Virus record (IMG/VR): IMGVR_UViG_3300024343_000045
Coordinates: 1-37,644 of that record
Reading direction: 5' to 3' (one strand)
Origin: a virus
DNA: 37,644 nucleotides
Part shown: piece after piece, positions 17,791-24,734 of the stretch
Numbering within the stretch: position 1 is the stretch's first letter
Layout of the letters: the number at the start of each line of letters is the position of its first letter
Position numbers and translations under genes: made by a program
The notes under the pieces: model-generated
The model's input: the letters and a program-made list of their open reading frames with translations, nothing else
Databases searched by the model: none
What the model was told of the DNA's origin: nothing

Positions 17791-18175
17791 TATCTTTCCC
17801 CTTATCGTGGATGTAGGCACTCAGAAGGACGGTGTAGTTGACCAGATCCATAAGGGTATCCTGCACCCCCTCGTCCGCAACCTTGAGTTTACCTGCCTTT
17901 GCAAACGTACTCAGGCGGGACATCTTGTCGATCATCCGCACCAGGAAACCCTGCTCGGTAGTCATCACGCCCATAGCCTCAACGCGAGCAAAGTTGGCAA
18001 ACGGACCTGCGTTGCCGCCCGTAGCATAGTCGTGGTTCTTAGCCCTACATATCTTCAGGGCTCTGCTGCACATGGCGGCGTGGTAGGCAAACAGTTCCTT
18101 GTCATCCATAGCGTTTGACCTTGTAGGTTCGCGTAGCCACGCCTCAGCATCAGTAGGTGAAATCAAATCAGTCAC
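17783..18175 (-). CDS. Nucleotide-modification-associated protein (DUF1599/Nmad1-like)
   Basis: The 130-aa product has the DUF1599 pattern: KNHDYATGGNAGPFANFARVEAMG, then EQGFLVRMIDKMSRL, then an acidic helix, DEGVQDTLMDLVNYTVLLSAYI. This domain (Nmad1) is MazG-like and is found in phages near DNA metabolism genes, where it is thought to act on nucleotides or DNA modification. The start is GTG 18175, six bases after GGAGG, overlapping the exonuclease stop by 8 nt. The family match is good by eye; its biochemical role here is not established. Confidence 0.75.
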   Translation of the reverse strand: MTDLISPTDAEAWLREPTRSNAMDDKELFAYHAAMCSRALKICRAKNHDYATGGNAGPFANFARVEAMGVMTTEQGFLVRMIDKMSRLSTFAKAGKLKVADEGVQDTLMDLVNYTVLLSAYIHDKGKDNG

Positions 18176-18920
18176 TTTTGGCCTCCTTCGGTTCCCATAG
18201 CTTTACCTTGCTTGTCCGTAAGTTGAAGTCTGAAGCGCGGAGAATACGCGCCACCCGTGCTTGCGTAAGGGCCTCGTTTTCATTGAGCCCCTTGTTCTCG
18301 TATGCCTCGACCACTTCGCCCCAGCAGCCAACCTGTAGGATCTTCTCGGCGGTCTTGGGGCCACAGCCGGGAAGCCCTGTGTAGCCATCTGTCGAGTCGC
18401 CAGTCAGGACTTGAGTGAAGAACCAGCGGTCTGCCTTCTGCTTTGAGATTTTGTGAACGGTGTCCTCCGAGGGGCGGTAGACATACCCAGGAATCTGGAG
18501 AAGATCCTTGTCCTCACTCACGATGATCTTGGTTCCCTTGAGTGTCCGTGAGGTTCCGAGGATGCCTAGAACATCGTCAGCCTCCAGCCTTGGGATCACC
18601 CGTGTCGGGTAGGCATTGATGCAGTAGTCCCGCAGTTCCGGCAGGATGGTGGGCTTGCGAGTAGCCTTGCGGTTCCACTTATAGGTAGGCAAGACCTCCT
18701 TGCGGAAGTTCTTAGCGTCACTGAAAGCAATCAGTACCTTGTCAGCTTCCAGCCGCTGCTTGAGAGCCACAATCTCTAGGTCAATACGCTGCTTGGCTTC
18801 ACGCGCATCAGCCGTAAGTGACCACAGGTCTTGGTCGGCATCCCAGCATACAGCGTATTCCACAGCCGCTGCTGTCCGGTAAGCCAGAATATCTCCATCA
18901 ATCAGTATCGTCTTCGTCAT
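18168..18920 (-). CDS. 5'-3' exonuclease (FEN/T7 gp6-like)
   Basis: The 250-aa product begins MTKTILIDGDILAYRTAAA, the first metal-binding acidic motif of flap/5' exonucleases. It continues with RLEADDVLGIL, IIVSEDKDLLQIPG, and the helix-three-turn-helix GDSTDGYTGLPGCGPKTAEKIL. In T7 the corresponding gp6 removes RNA primers and degrades host DNA to nucleotides. Here it lies downstream of the DNA polymerase gene as in T7. The start at ATG 18920 overlaps the previous small gene by 23 nt, with AAGGAA about ten bases upstream. Confidence 0.95.
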   Translation of the reverse strand: MTKTILIDGDILAYRTAAAVEYAVCWDADQDLWSLTADAREAKQRIDLEIVALKQRLEADKVLIAFSDAKNFRKEVLPTYKWNRKATRKPTILPELRDYCINAYPTRVIPRLEADDVLGILGTSRTLKGTKIIVSEDKDLLQIPGYVYRPSEDTVHKISKQKADRWFFTQVLTGDSTDGYTGLPGCGPKTAEKILQVGCWGEVVEAYENKGLNENEALTQARVARILRASDFNLRTSKVKLWEPKEAKSD

Positions 18921-19134
18921 CGTTGTTGAGTTCCTTGATTATCTCGGTTGCGTAGTCTGAGCCATTGACAATAAGAGACAGCACTTTTTGGAGTGGTCCC
19001 TCGGCGGCACAGATGTATCGTTCTTTTGGGTTGTTGGTCTTCCGTTCTCCGAAGATGACCAGAGCGGCATAGCGGTCCAGCAACTCGTTGATGAGGACGT
19101 TGCTGTCGTATTCGGAGAGGTCGGGGGAGCCCAT
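18898..19134 (-). CDS. Small acidic-tailed protein between polymerase and exonuclease
   Basis: The 78-aa product begins MGSPDLSEYDSNVLINELLDRYAAL and ends in an acidic tail, NNDDEDDTD. It reads like a real protein (amphipathic helix, GERKTNNPKERYICAAEG). It shares nearly 200 nt with the 3' part of the LAGLIDADG frame. In the shared stretch this frame looks more protein-like than the other, which is Ser/Thr/Pro-rich and low in complexity. No ribosome site is evident before ATG 19134. I cannot assign a function. Confidence 0.6.
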   Translation of the reverse strand: MGSPDLSEYDSNVLINELLDRYAALVIFGERKTNNPKERYICAAEGPLQKVLSLIVNGSDYATEIIKELNNDDEDDTD

Positions 19135-19511
19135 AGGTGGTGGATGCGTTTCAGGTCTTTCAGTTCGCGTTTGACTTGGAGCCGCATTGCTGACCTTGCG
19201 GCGTACCTGTGGCCCTTGAGCAGTAGGTCGGCCTGGTGAGCCTTCTCAACAAGCCAAGGGCGCACACTCTTCACTAAGTCCCGACAGGCATCCCCGTTGA
19301 CTGCCCATCCCCAGCAGGGGCGGCAGGTTTCGGTTGCGTCTTCTTTCTTAGCAACGGTTCCTCCATAAGTGTCCGCTAGTTGGCATAGGATCTCACGGTA
19401 AGTTGAACTTACTTCGACTCGGGGGCCGCTTAGAAAACGGAAGCACCCTTCGCCGTCGAGGAACCCAGCCGCGTATGCGGGATCAATGTGTCTGCCACCA
19501 GTTCTTTCCAA
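18939..19511 (-). CDS. LAGLIDADG homing endonuclease, free-standing
   Basis: The frame begins at a TTG (19511) inside the last codons of the DNA polymerase gene. It contains YAAGFLDGEGCFRF near residues 13-26, a single LAGLIDADG helix ending in the catalytic acidic residue, then RVEVSSTYREILCQLADTYGG, typical of small single-motif enzymes that work as dimers. Up to about residue 126 (IHHLWAPP) it looks conserved. After that the frame overprints the 78-aa gene and becomes Ser/Thr-rich, so its natural end may have been near 19135. Such genes spread by cutting cognate DNA lacking the insertion; a target at the polymerase/exonuclease junction is likely. Confidence 0.75.
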   Translation of the reverse strand: MERTGGRHIDPAYAAGFLDGEGCFRFLSGPRVEVSSTYREILCQLADTYGGTVAKKEDATETCRPCWGWAVNGDACRDLVKSVRPWLVEKAHQADLLLKGHRYAARSAMRLQVKRELKDLKRIHHLWAPPTSPNTTATSSSTSCWTAMPLWSSSENGRPTTQKNDTSVPPRDHSKKCCLLLSMAQTTQPR

Positions 19512-21219
19512 TACGGGCCTCGCCAGCTAAGGGGATTCGGAAATCAAAAGCCTCACCTGCCTGTTCAATCGACAGGCAAGCGTTTTTCGCTACTTGCGAA
19601 CTAGTCACCGAACGGCACTCGGTCTGCCACTCGTCATGGACATGGGCGACAATGGCCCAGTCCTCGTTCTTCACGAAGCCATGCTTGGCTTGGAGGTTGC
19701 TGAAGATGCAGGTTGCGGTTTTCATCGCGACCGCTCCGGCAGATTGTAGAAGAAGGTTCAGGGCAGAGTGGGGACTCCGGCAATACAACGTGCGTCCGTC
19801 TAGTCCCGTCAGGTGGCCCTGAACCTTAGCTTTTTGTTTGACCATCTCGGTCAGTTTTTTGAGGGCGGGGGTCCGATCAAGGAAACGCTTGCGGAGAGCG
19901 CGTCCTTCCTTAAGTCCACCGTCAATGATCTCGCCCAGCTTTGCGTCACCCGCCCCGTAGATCAGGGCATAGATCAAAGTCTTGGCTTGGGAGCGGCTGG
20001 TCAACCCAGCAGCCTCCATGTTCATCGTATGAATGTCACCGCTAAGGATCTGGTCAGCGTACTTCCCGTCATCCCAGGTATACATATAGTGAGCCAGACA
20101 GCGGAGTTCCAAACCTGAGGCATCGCAGCCCACTAGGTCGAACCCGTCAGGGACCGTGAACAACTCGCGGAAAGTCTCCTCTGCCGGGATCTGAGCAAGG
20201 TTGGGAGCCCTGTGTGTCATGCGTCCGCTGACTGCGCCGTTGCTGTTGACAGAGCCGTGGATGCGGTTGTCATTTGCGACCTCCCCCAGCAACCCTCGGT
20301 TACCTTCGGCCAACTGACCGATGCGCTTTGTCACCAGCAGGTAGTCCTTGAGAACCCTTGCTTCGGGGATCGTCCCCTCTAGGCTAACTAAGACTGTCTC
20401 TGAAACCTTCGGTTTACCGTCAGGCGTAAACTCGGTCGGTTTCCAGCCCCGCTCCATGAACCGCTCGGCAATCTGCTTGCGGCTACCAGGGTTGAACTCC
20501 TCAACCTTAGGCTTCAGTTTGCGGCCCGTCTTCTCCGAGATACGCTCGGTTACCTTGGTCGGGAAGATTGACTTCATCTCCTCGCGGATACGGTCCCGCT
20601 GAGAGCAGAGCCGCGCATACAGCCGCTCGCCCTTGCGGCGGTCAAACAGGAAACCGTAGTGTTCCATGTCGTGCATCAGGGTAAAGATCCGATGCTCCAA
20701 GTTGACAGAGCCTTCGTTCAAGTCCTTCTTCTTGCACTCCTGCCAGAACCTGTGGTTGACCTCGACATCGCGCTGGCAGTAGTCCTCAAGCTCGCGGCTC
20801 CACCGCTCAAACATGGACTTGTCCTCGACAACGTGAGACCACTTCTTGAAGCCCAAGCGGTCACCCCAAGCACCGAGGGAGTGGGAACCTGACTTCTTCT
20901 CAAGGTCGCCCCACTTCTTCTGGTGATCTAGTTCGCGGATGTTCGGCCAGCCAAGGCGCGAGTAGACCAAGGTGTCCTTGATCTCGGCAGAGGTAGTCCA
21001 GTCGGGGTACAACTTGCGGATAGCCCACAGGTCGTACCCAATGATGTTGTGGCCGATAAGCACATCAGCCTCAGCCAGCGCCTCTAAGCCTAGAGTGAAG
21101 TTACCTTCTTCGGCGTGGTTGTAACGCCGGATCTCTCCGTTCTCGTCCATCGTCACAATGCAATGGATAACGGTTGGGTCGAGACCGTCAGTCTCAATGT
21201 CAAAAACTAGATCGCTCAC
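19483..21219 (-). CDS. DNA polymerase, family A (T7 gp5-like)
   Basis: The 578-aa enzyme starts MSDLVFDIETDGLDPTVIHC, the ExoI motif of the 3'-5' proofreading domain. NHRFWQECKK and related segments follow. The polymerase domain has GCDASGLELRCLAHYM (motif A), RSQAKTLIYALIYGAGDAKLGEII (finger O-helix, motif B) and VAHVHDEWQTEC (motif C). The C-terminus EARIGKNWWQTH parallels the end of T7 gp5. It is shorter than T7 gp5 (704 aa). The start is GTG at 21219, overlapping the methyltransferase stop as GTGA, which suggests coupled translation. The endonuclease gene begins within its last 29 nt. Confidence 0.97.
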   Translation of the reverse strand: MSDLVFDIETDGLDPTVIHCIVTMDENGEIRRYNHAEEGNFTLGLEALAEADVLIGHNIIGYDLWAIRKLYPDWTTSAEIKDTLVYSRLGWPNIRELDHQKKWGDLEKKSGSHSLGAWGDRLGFKKWSHVVEDKSMFERWSRELEDYCQRDVEVNHRFWQECKKKDLNEGSVNLEHRIFTLMHDMEHYGFLFDRRKGERLYARLCSQRDRIREEMKSIFPTKVTERISEKTGRKLKPKVEEFNPGSRKQIAERFMERGWKPTEFTPDGKPKVSETVLVSLEGTIPEARVLKDYLLVTKRIGQLAEGNRGLLGEVANDNRIHGSVNSNGAVSGRMTHRAPNLAQIPAEETFRELFTVPDGFDLVGCDASGLELRCLAHYMYTWDDGKYADQILSGDIHTMNMEAAGLTSRSQAKTLIYALIYGAGDAKLGEIIDGGLKEGRALRKRFLDRTPALKKLTEMVKQKAKVQGHLTGLDGRTLYCRSPHSALNLLLQSAGAVAMKTATCIFSNLQAKHGFVKNEDWAIVAHVHDEWQTECRSVTSSQVAKNACLSIEQAGEAFDFRIPLAGEARIGKNWWQTH

Positions 21220-21956
21220 TTTGCTTGCTCCTGCTTTAGTATTACTCGGCCTATCAACTCAGGTATTTGGGGGACAACGGCATTGCCTAGCTGTCTAAGT
21301 CTGTCCATCCGGCGGGGAACCCCATTAGCCACTCGACCCACGCTGGGTTTAGACTGCCAGAAGTCTGATAGTTTTCCCTCGCGTGGACCTCGCGACCCAA
21401 CAGACCGTTCGCTGGGACATTCCTGCAAGCCTTCGCGGAGCCGTCCTTCCAGTCTCGGCTGGTCGGGGTAGGCCAAGAGCCAGATCCTGTCCCTTTGGTG
21501 AGGCGCACCAACGGCACTAGCGGGTATGCAATGCCATTCTGCGACATACCCGATCTTGCTGATATCTTGAAGGACCAGGGCAAGCCCTTTAGATCGAAGG
21601 GCTGATACATTTTCAACAATCGCCCACGCTGGCCGTACATCTCGGATGAGTCGAAACATCTCTGACCAGAGCCCAGATCTGTCCCCGACGATTCCGGCCT
21701 GTCTTCCGGCAAAGCTAATGTCTTGGCAGGGGAATCCTCCACAGATGACTTCGGGTAGGGGAACTCTGTCTGTTTGTAGTTGCTCAAGCGTTAGCTCCTT
21801 GATGTCTCCATAGATCGGCACATCCGGCCAATGCTTGCCCAAAACCTTCTGGCACTTTTCATCTTTCTCGCAAAAGGCCACCGTCCGAAAACCCCCGGTG
21901 CGCTCTAACCCTAGCGAAAAGCCACCAATGCCTGAGAACAAATCGAGCAGCCCCAT
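21216..21956 (-). CDS. DNA (cytosine-5) methyltransferase
   Basis: The 246-aa enzyme starts GLLDLFSGIGGFSLGLERTGGF (AdoMet-binding motif I) and continues CEKD, GDI, then ICGGFPCQDISFAG with the catalytic Cys of motif IV, WAIVENV (motif VI) and HQRDRIWLLA (motif VIII). A very short target-recognition region comes before RQLGNAVVPQIPE (motif X). No partner restriction gene is visible, so it is an orphan, probably protecting phage DNA from host restriction or adjusting its modification. ATG 21956 overlaps the helicase stop (TGATG). It is inserted between helicase and polymerase, genes that normally work together. Confidence 0.95.
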   Translation of the reverse strand: MGLLDLFSGIGGFSLGLERTGGFRTVAFCEKDEKCQKVLGKHWPDVPIYGDIKELTLEQLQTDRVPLPEVICGGFPCQDISFAGRQAGIVGDRSGLWSEMFRLIRDVRPAWAIVENVSALRSKGLALVLQDISKIGYVAEWHCIPASAVGAPHQRDRIWLLAYPDQPRLEGRLREGLQECPSERSVGSRGPREGKLSDFWQSKPSVGRVANGVPRRMDRLRQLGNAVVPQIPELIGRVILKQEQAK

Positions 21957-23581
21957 CAAAATGGCACCTCCTCAAGTGGCGTAGACTCAAACATGGGCTC
22001 AACTGCGTTCAACTTTCCGGTTGCTTCGTCGTAGCGAAGGCAGTCAGCTTCTCCGATCTGACCAGAAAAACGGTTCTTGCCTACCCGCAGTCTCCGCAGG
22101 TTCGGCTCGTTGTCGCGGTCGGGAGCCTCCAAGAAGACCACCGAGTTTGCGTAGTGGGCGATGGAGCCAGAGCCGCGCAGGTCGGAGATCGAGATTGCCC
22201 CCGACTCTTCGTGCGCTTGGCCCTGAGACTTCCGCAGGTGGGACACTAAGATGATCCCGATGCCCGTGGACTCGACCAAGGCCCGAAGCTGGGCCATCGT
22301 TGAGTCGATGAACTGACGCTCCCCACCTTCGGGGGCGTTGGAGATCAGCATGTGCAAGTGGTCGAGGATCACGAACCGACAGCCTTCACTGACCCGCATG
22401 TACTTGATGCGCGACAGCAAGCTGGCGATCTTGCTGGACGGGTCGTGCTTCAAGATTACCAGTCGGTCCTTGAAGTGCGTGTCGATCTCGTCGGCCAACT
22501 GTTCCGGCGACAGGCCACAGCGGTCAAGATGTAGCGGCTTGTCTAGGGCTTGACCAAGAAGACCGAGGGCCGTCTGGATGGCGCACTCTTCAAGGCCGAT
22601 GTAGCCAACCTTAGCGTTCTCACTGACCATGTGGTGCGCGAGTCCCCGGCAGAGTTGACTCTTGCCCATACCAGTACCGCTGGAGATCACGGTGATCTCG
22701 CCTTCGCGGCAACCCCTTAGCAGTTCCTGGATCTTCGGGTAGGGCCAAGTCACTGAGGGAACCTCGACCTCGTTGGTCAGCAAGTCTCTCAGGTCATCTG
22801 TGGTCAAGATGCCGTCCGGTCGGTAGGTCTTAGCCTCCCACCAAGCGTTCGTTAGTTCTTCGTAGAGCCCTTTTTCCACCGCCTCGCCAACGTCCTTACA
22901 GCCGTTCGGGGGCAGCGCAATCTTCGCCTTACCAGGAGTAAGCAGAGAGGCGCATTCAATAGCGGCGGCTCTGCCGGGAGCGTCCGCGTCAAAGAAGAAG
23001 ATGACGGACTCATAGGTCTCCAGCATCTCGATGTTCTTTGCCACTACCTTCTTTGCGGACTGAGCCCCGTTTGGCAGAGAGACACATGGCCGCTTCCCGC
23101 CTAGAGTTTGATCCAAAGCTAGGGTGTCGATCTCGCCTTCACAGATAGTCAGGACGCGCCCACGGTCGTTGCGGAATCGGTGAGCTTGCCAAAGCCCCAT
23201 TGCCTGAGCGTTGCCTTTGATCTCAAACTTCTTGTCGGGGTAGCGCACCTTCTGGGCAACAAGTACCCCCGTGTCATCGCAGTAGTCTGCAACTTGAACA
23301 GGCTGGCCCTTGCTCTCCCCCACGCCGTACCCTGCTCTCGCGCAAGTGGCTCGGCTGATACGGCGCACTCCCAGTTCGGTCGGGCTGTGTTGTATAAAAT
23401 CACCAGACATCCAGTTTACCTCCTTGACCGCTTCGTGTCCGTCAGGCCAGAAGGTCGCGCCACACACAAAGCAGAACTTGTGGTGGACCTCTTGCGTGTC
23501 TGTGTCACCGTAGACGGCTCGCCCGTCTGAACTTCCGCATGAACATTCCTCATGCCTTAGAAACGAGTTGGTATCGTGCAT
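21956..23581 (-). CDS. Primase-helicase (T7 gp4-like)
   Basis: The 541-aa bifunctional replication protein has an N-terminal zinc-binding region (Cys pairs CSCG and CFVCG around residues 14-40) and TOPRIM primase motifs EGEIDTLAL and FFFDADAPGRA. Its RecA-type hexameric helicase has Walker A SSGTGMGKSQL, Walker B RFVILDHLHML and the arginine/H4 segment near SISDLRGSGSIAHYANSVVFLE. The C-terminus is acidic and ends in Phe (STPLEEVPF), like T7 gp4, whose tail docks on the polymerase. GGAAGG lies four bases before ATG 23581. It overlaps the preceding HTH gene by 32 nt. Confidence 0.97.
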   Translation of the reverse strand: MHDTNSFLRHEECSCGSSDGRAVYGDTDTQEVHHKFCFVCGATFWPDGHEAVKEVNWMSGDFIQHSPTELGVRRISRATCARAGYGVGESKGQPVQVADYCDDTGVLVAQKVRYPDKKFEIKGNAQAMGLWQAHRFRNDRGRVLTICEGEIDTLALDQTLGGKRPCVSLPNGAQSAKKVVAKNIEMLETYESVIFFFDADAPGRAAAIECASLLTPGKAKIALPPNGCKDVGEAVEKGLYEELTNAWWEAKTYRPDGILTTDDLRDLLTNEVEVPSVTWPYPKIQELLRGCREGEITVISSGTGMGKSQLCRGLAHHMVSENAKVGYIGLEECAIQTALGLLGQALDKPLHLDRCGLSPEQLADEIDTHFKDRLVILKHDPSSKIASLLSRIKYMRVSEGCRFVILDHLHMLISNAPEGGERQFIDSTMAQLRALVESTGIGIILVSHLRKSQGQAHEESGAISISDLRGSGSIAHYANSVVFLEAPDRDNEPNLRRLRVGKNRFSGQIGEADCLRYDEATGKLNAVEPMFESTPLEEVPF

Positions 23582-23753
23582 AGCGCCTTCCGTTTATATC
23601 TTGTTTGATTTTAGTTTCGATTTTGTGCCCTCGGTTCCGAAGGTCATTGATCCGTGCGGCCAAGCGGAAGCAGCCAGCTACGGTCAAAGCCTCGACGGGC
23701 GAGATGGATTCGTGTTGCTCTAGGTAGTTCAGGATTGTGTCACTCTGGGTCAT
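23550..23753 (-). CDS. Small winged-helix/HTH protein
   Basis: The 67-aa product reads SDTILNYLEQHESISPVEALTV, then CFRLAARINDLRNRGHKIETK, then a beta wing, GRRYARYQLVSKA. This is a compact winged-helix DNA-binding domain of a kind often found in phages at the replication block. GGAG lies seven bases before ATG 23753. It overlaps RusA by 14 nt and the primase-helicase by 32 nt. It could be a transcription regulator or a replication accessory factor; the sequence does not decide. Confidence 0.8.
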   Translation of the reverse strand: MTQSDTILNYLEQHESISPVEALTVAGCFRLAARINDLRNRGHKIETKIKQDINGRRYARYQLVSKA

Positions 23754-24138
23754 TGCGTTGCTCCATGTAGATTTCGATTTGGCCTTCTTCCTCTGGCTTT
23801 GCCCACGCTTTGACTGCGGTAAGCAGGACTACCTGGTAGTCATCGACAAAGAGCTTTCCGTTGAGGCTGTCCAGAATAGCTTTGCTGTAGTTGTCGATGT
23901 CAGGCTTGGGGTACTGGAGAGATGTCTTCTTGGGGCGCTTGACTAGGAACACAATGCTCACATCAATAGGCCCAGCAATAGGACACCCCTCCAACCCTTG
24001 GCGTTCAATCTCTGCCTCAATCACAGGCTTCGCCTCGCGGCGGAAGTTGGCGTAGGTCTTCTGGTAGAAGACATGGCCCGTGCGAGTGACTCGGGGTCGG
24101 CTCGCGGGAACTGGATTGATAGGCAGGATTAGCCGCAT
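23740..24138 (-). CDS. rusA: RusA-type Holliday junction resolvase
   Basis: The 132-aa protein matches the RusA family: N-terminal INPVPASRPRVTRTG, then the signature PKPDIDNYSKAILDSLNGKLFVDDYQVV with the metal-binding acidic residues, and a C-terminal strand (GQIEIYME). It cuts four-way junctions so that branched replication products can be packaged. It occupies the place where T7 has the unrelated endonuclease I (gene 3). It follows the ssDNA-binding protein gene by one base. Confidence 0.95.
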   Translation of the reverse strand: MRLILPINPVPASRPRVTRTGHVFYQKTYANFRREAKPVIEAEIERQGLEGCPIAGPIDVSIVFLVKRPKKTSLQYPKPDIDNYSKAILDSLNGKLFVDDYQVVLLTAVKAWAKPEEEGQIEIYMEQRNDPE

Positions 24139-24139
24139 C

Positions 24140-24721
24140 TTAGAAGTCGGCGGCTCCCATCAGATCCTCGGTGCCCGTAGCCTCGTCGGAGAAGCCTTCG
24201 GTAGCGGCGAATCCAAAGTCACCCGCGCCACCGCGCTCAACCAAGTCGATCACCTGAACAGCCTTGCACCAAAGGGTAACTCCGGTGTCGCCAGCAGGGG
24301 TGCAGTAGAAGTTGGCCTCTACAGAGATGCGAGCCTTGGTGCCGCCACCGACAGATACCGTGGTGGGCTTGAGGCTCGCGTCAAGAATCGCTGGACGTTG
24401 CTCCCAGGAATCCCCGGTGCGCGTCACAACTTTAGCCTTCAGCTTGAACTTGACGATGAACTCGCCCTCACTCTCCTCGTCTTCAGACCAAGGAAGCGGG
24501 TTCTGGTTGAGCTTCTTCTTGCCGCGCTGGCTGCACTCTTGCTGGTACTGCTCGTCACGGAAGGTAGCAACCTTGTCCATGAACTCCTGAGCGTCCGCGC
24601 CGGAGACGCGCATCTTCGTGTGGTAAATACCCATTGCGTCAAACTCGCGGTCAGGCTCGTTCAAGTGGGGGTAGATGAGGATGCCCGGAGGCGTGACAGC
24701 TTTGAGTCGTTTTGCTTTCAT
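24140..24721 (-). CDS. Single-stranded DNA-binding protein (T7 gp2.5-like)
   Basis: I choose ATG 24721 (193 aa), which follows the RNA polymerase stop; a longer frame would begin inside that gene. The N-terminus MKAKRLKAVTPPGILIYPHLNEPD and an OB-fold-like body (GEFIVKFKLKAKVVTRTGDSWEQRPAILDAS) fit the gp2.5 family. The C-terminus is acidic and ends in Phe (GTEDLMGAADF), the tail that contacts polymerase and helicase in T7. The gene lies directly after RNA polymerase and before the resolvase, the usual position. Confidence 0.9.
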   Translation of the reverse strand: MKAKRLKAVTPPGILIYPHLNEPDREFDAMGIYHTKMRVSGADAQEFMDKVATFRDEQYQQECSQRGKKKLNQNPLPWSEDEESEGEFIVKFKLKAKVVTRTGDSWEQRPAILDASLKPTTVSVGGGTKARISVEANFYCTPAGDTGVTLWCKAVQVIDLVERGGAGDFGFAATEGFSDEATGTEDLMGAADF

Positions 24722-24734
24722 ATTTAGTTTTCCG

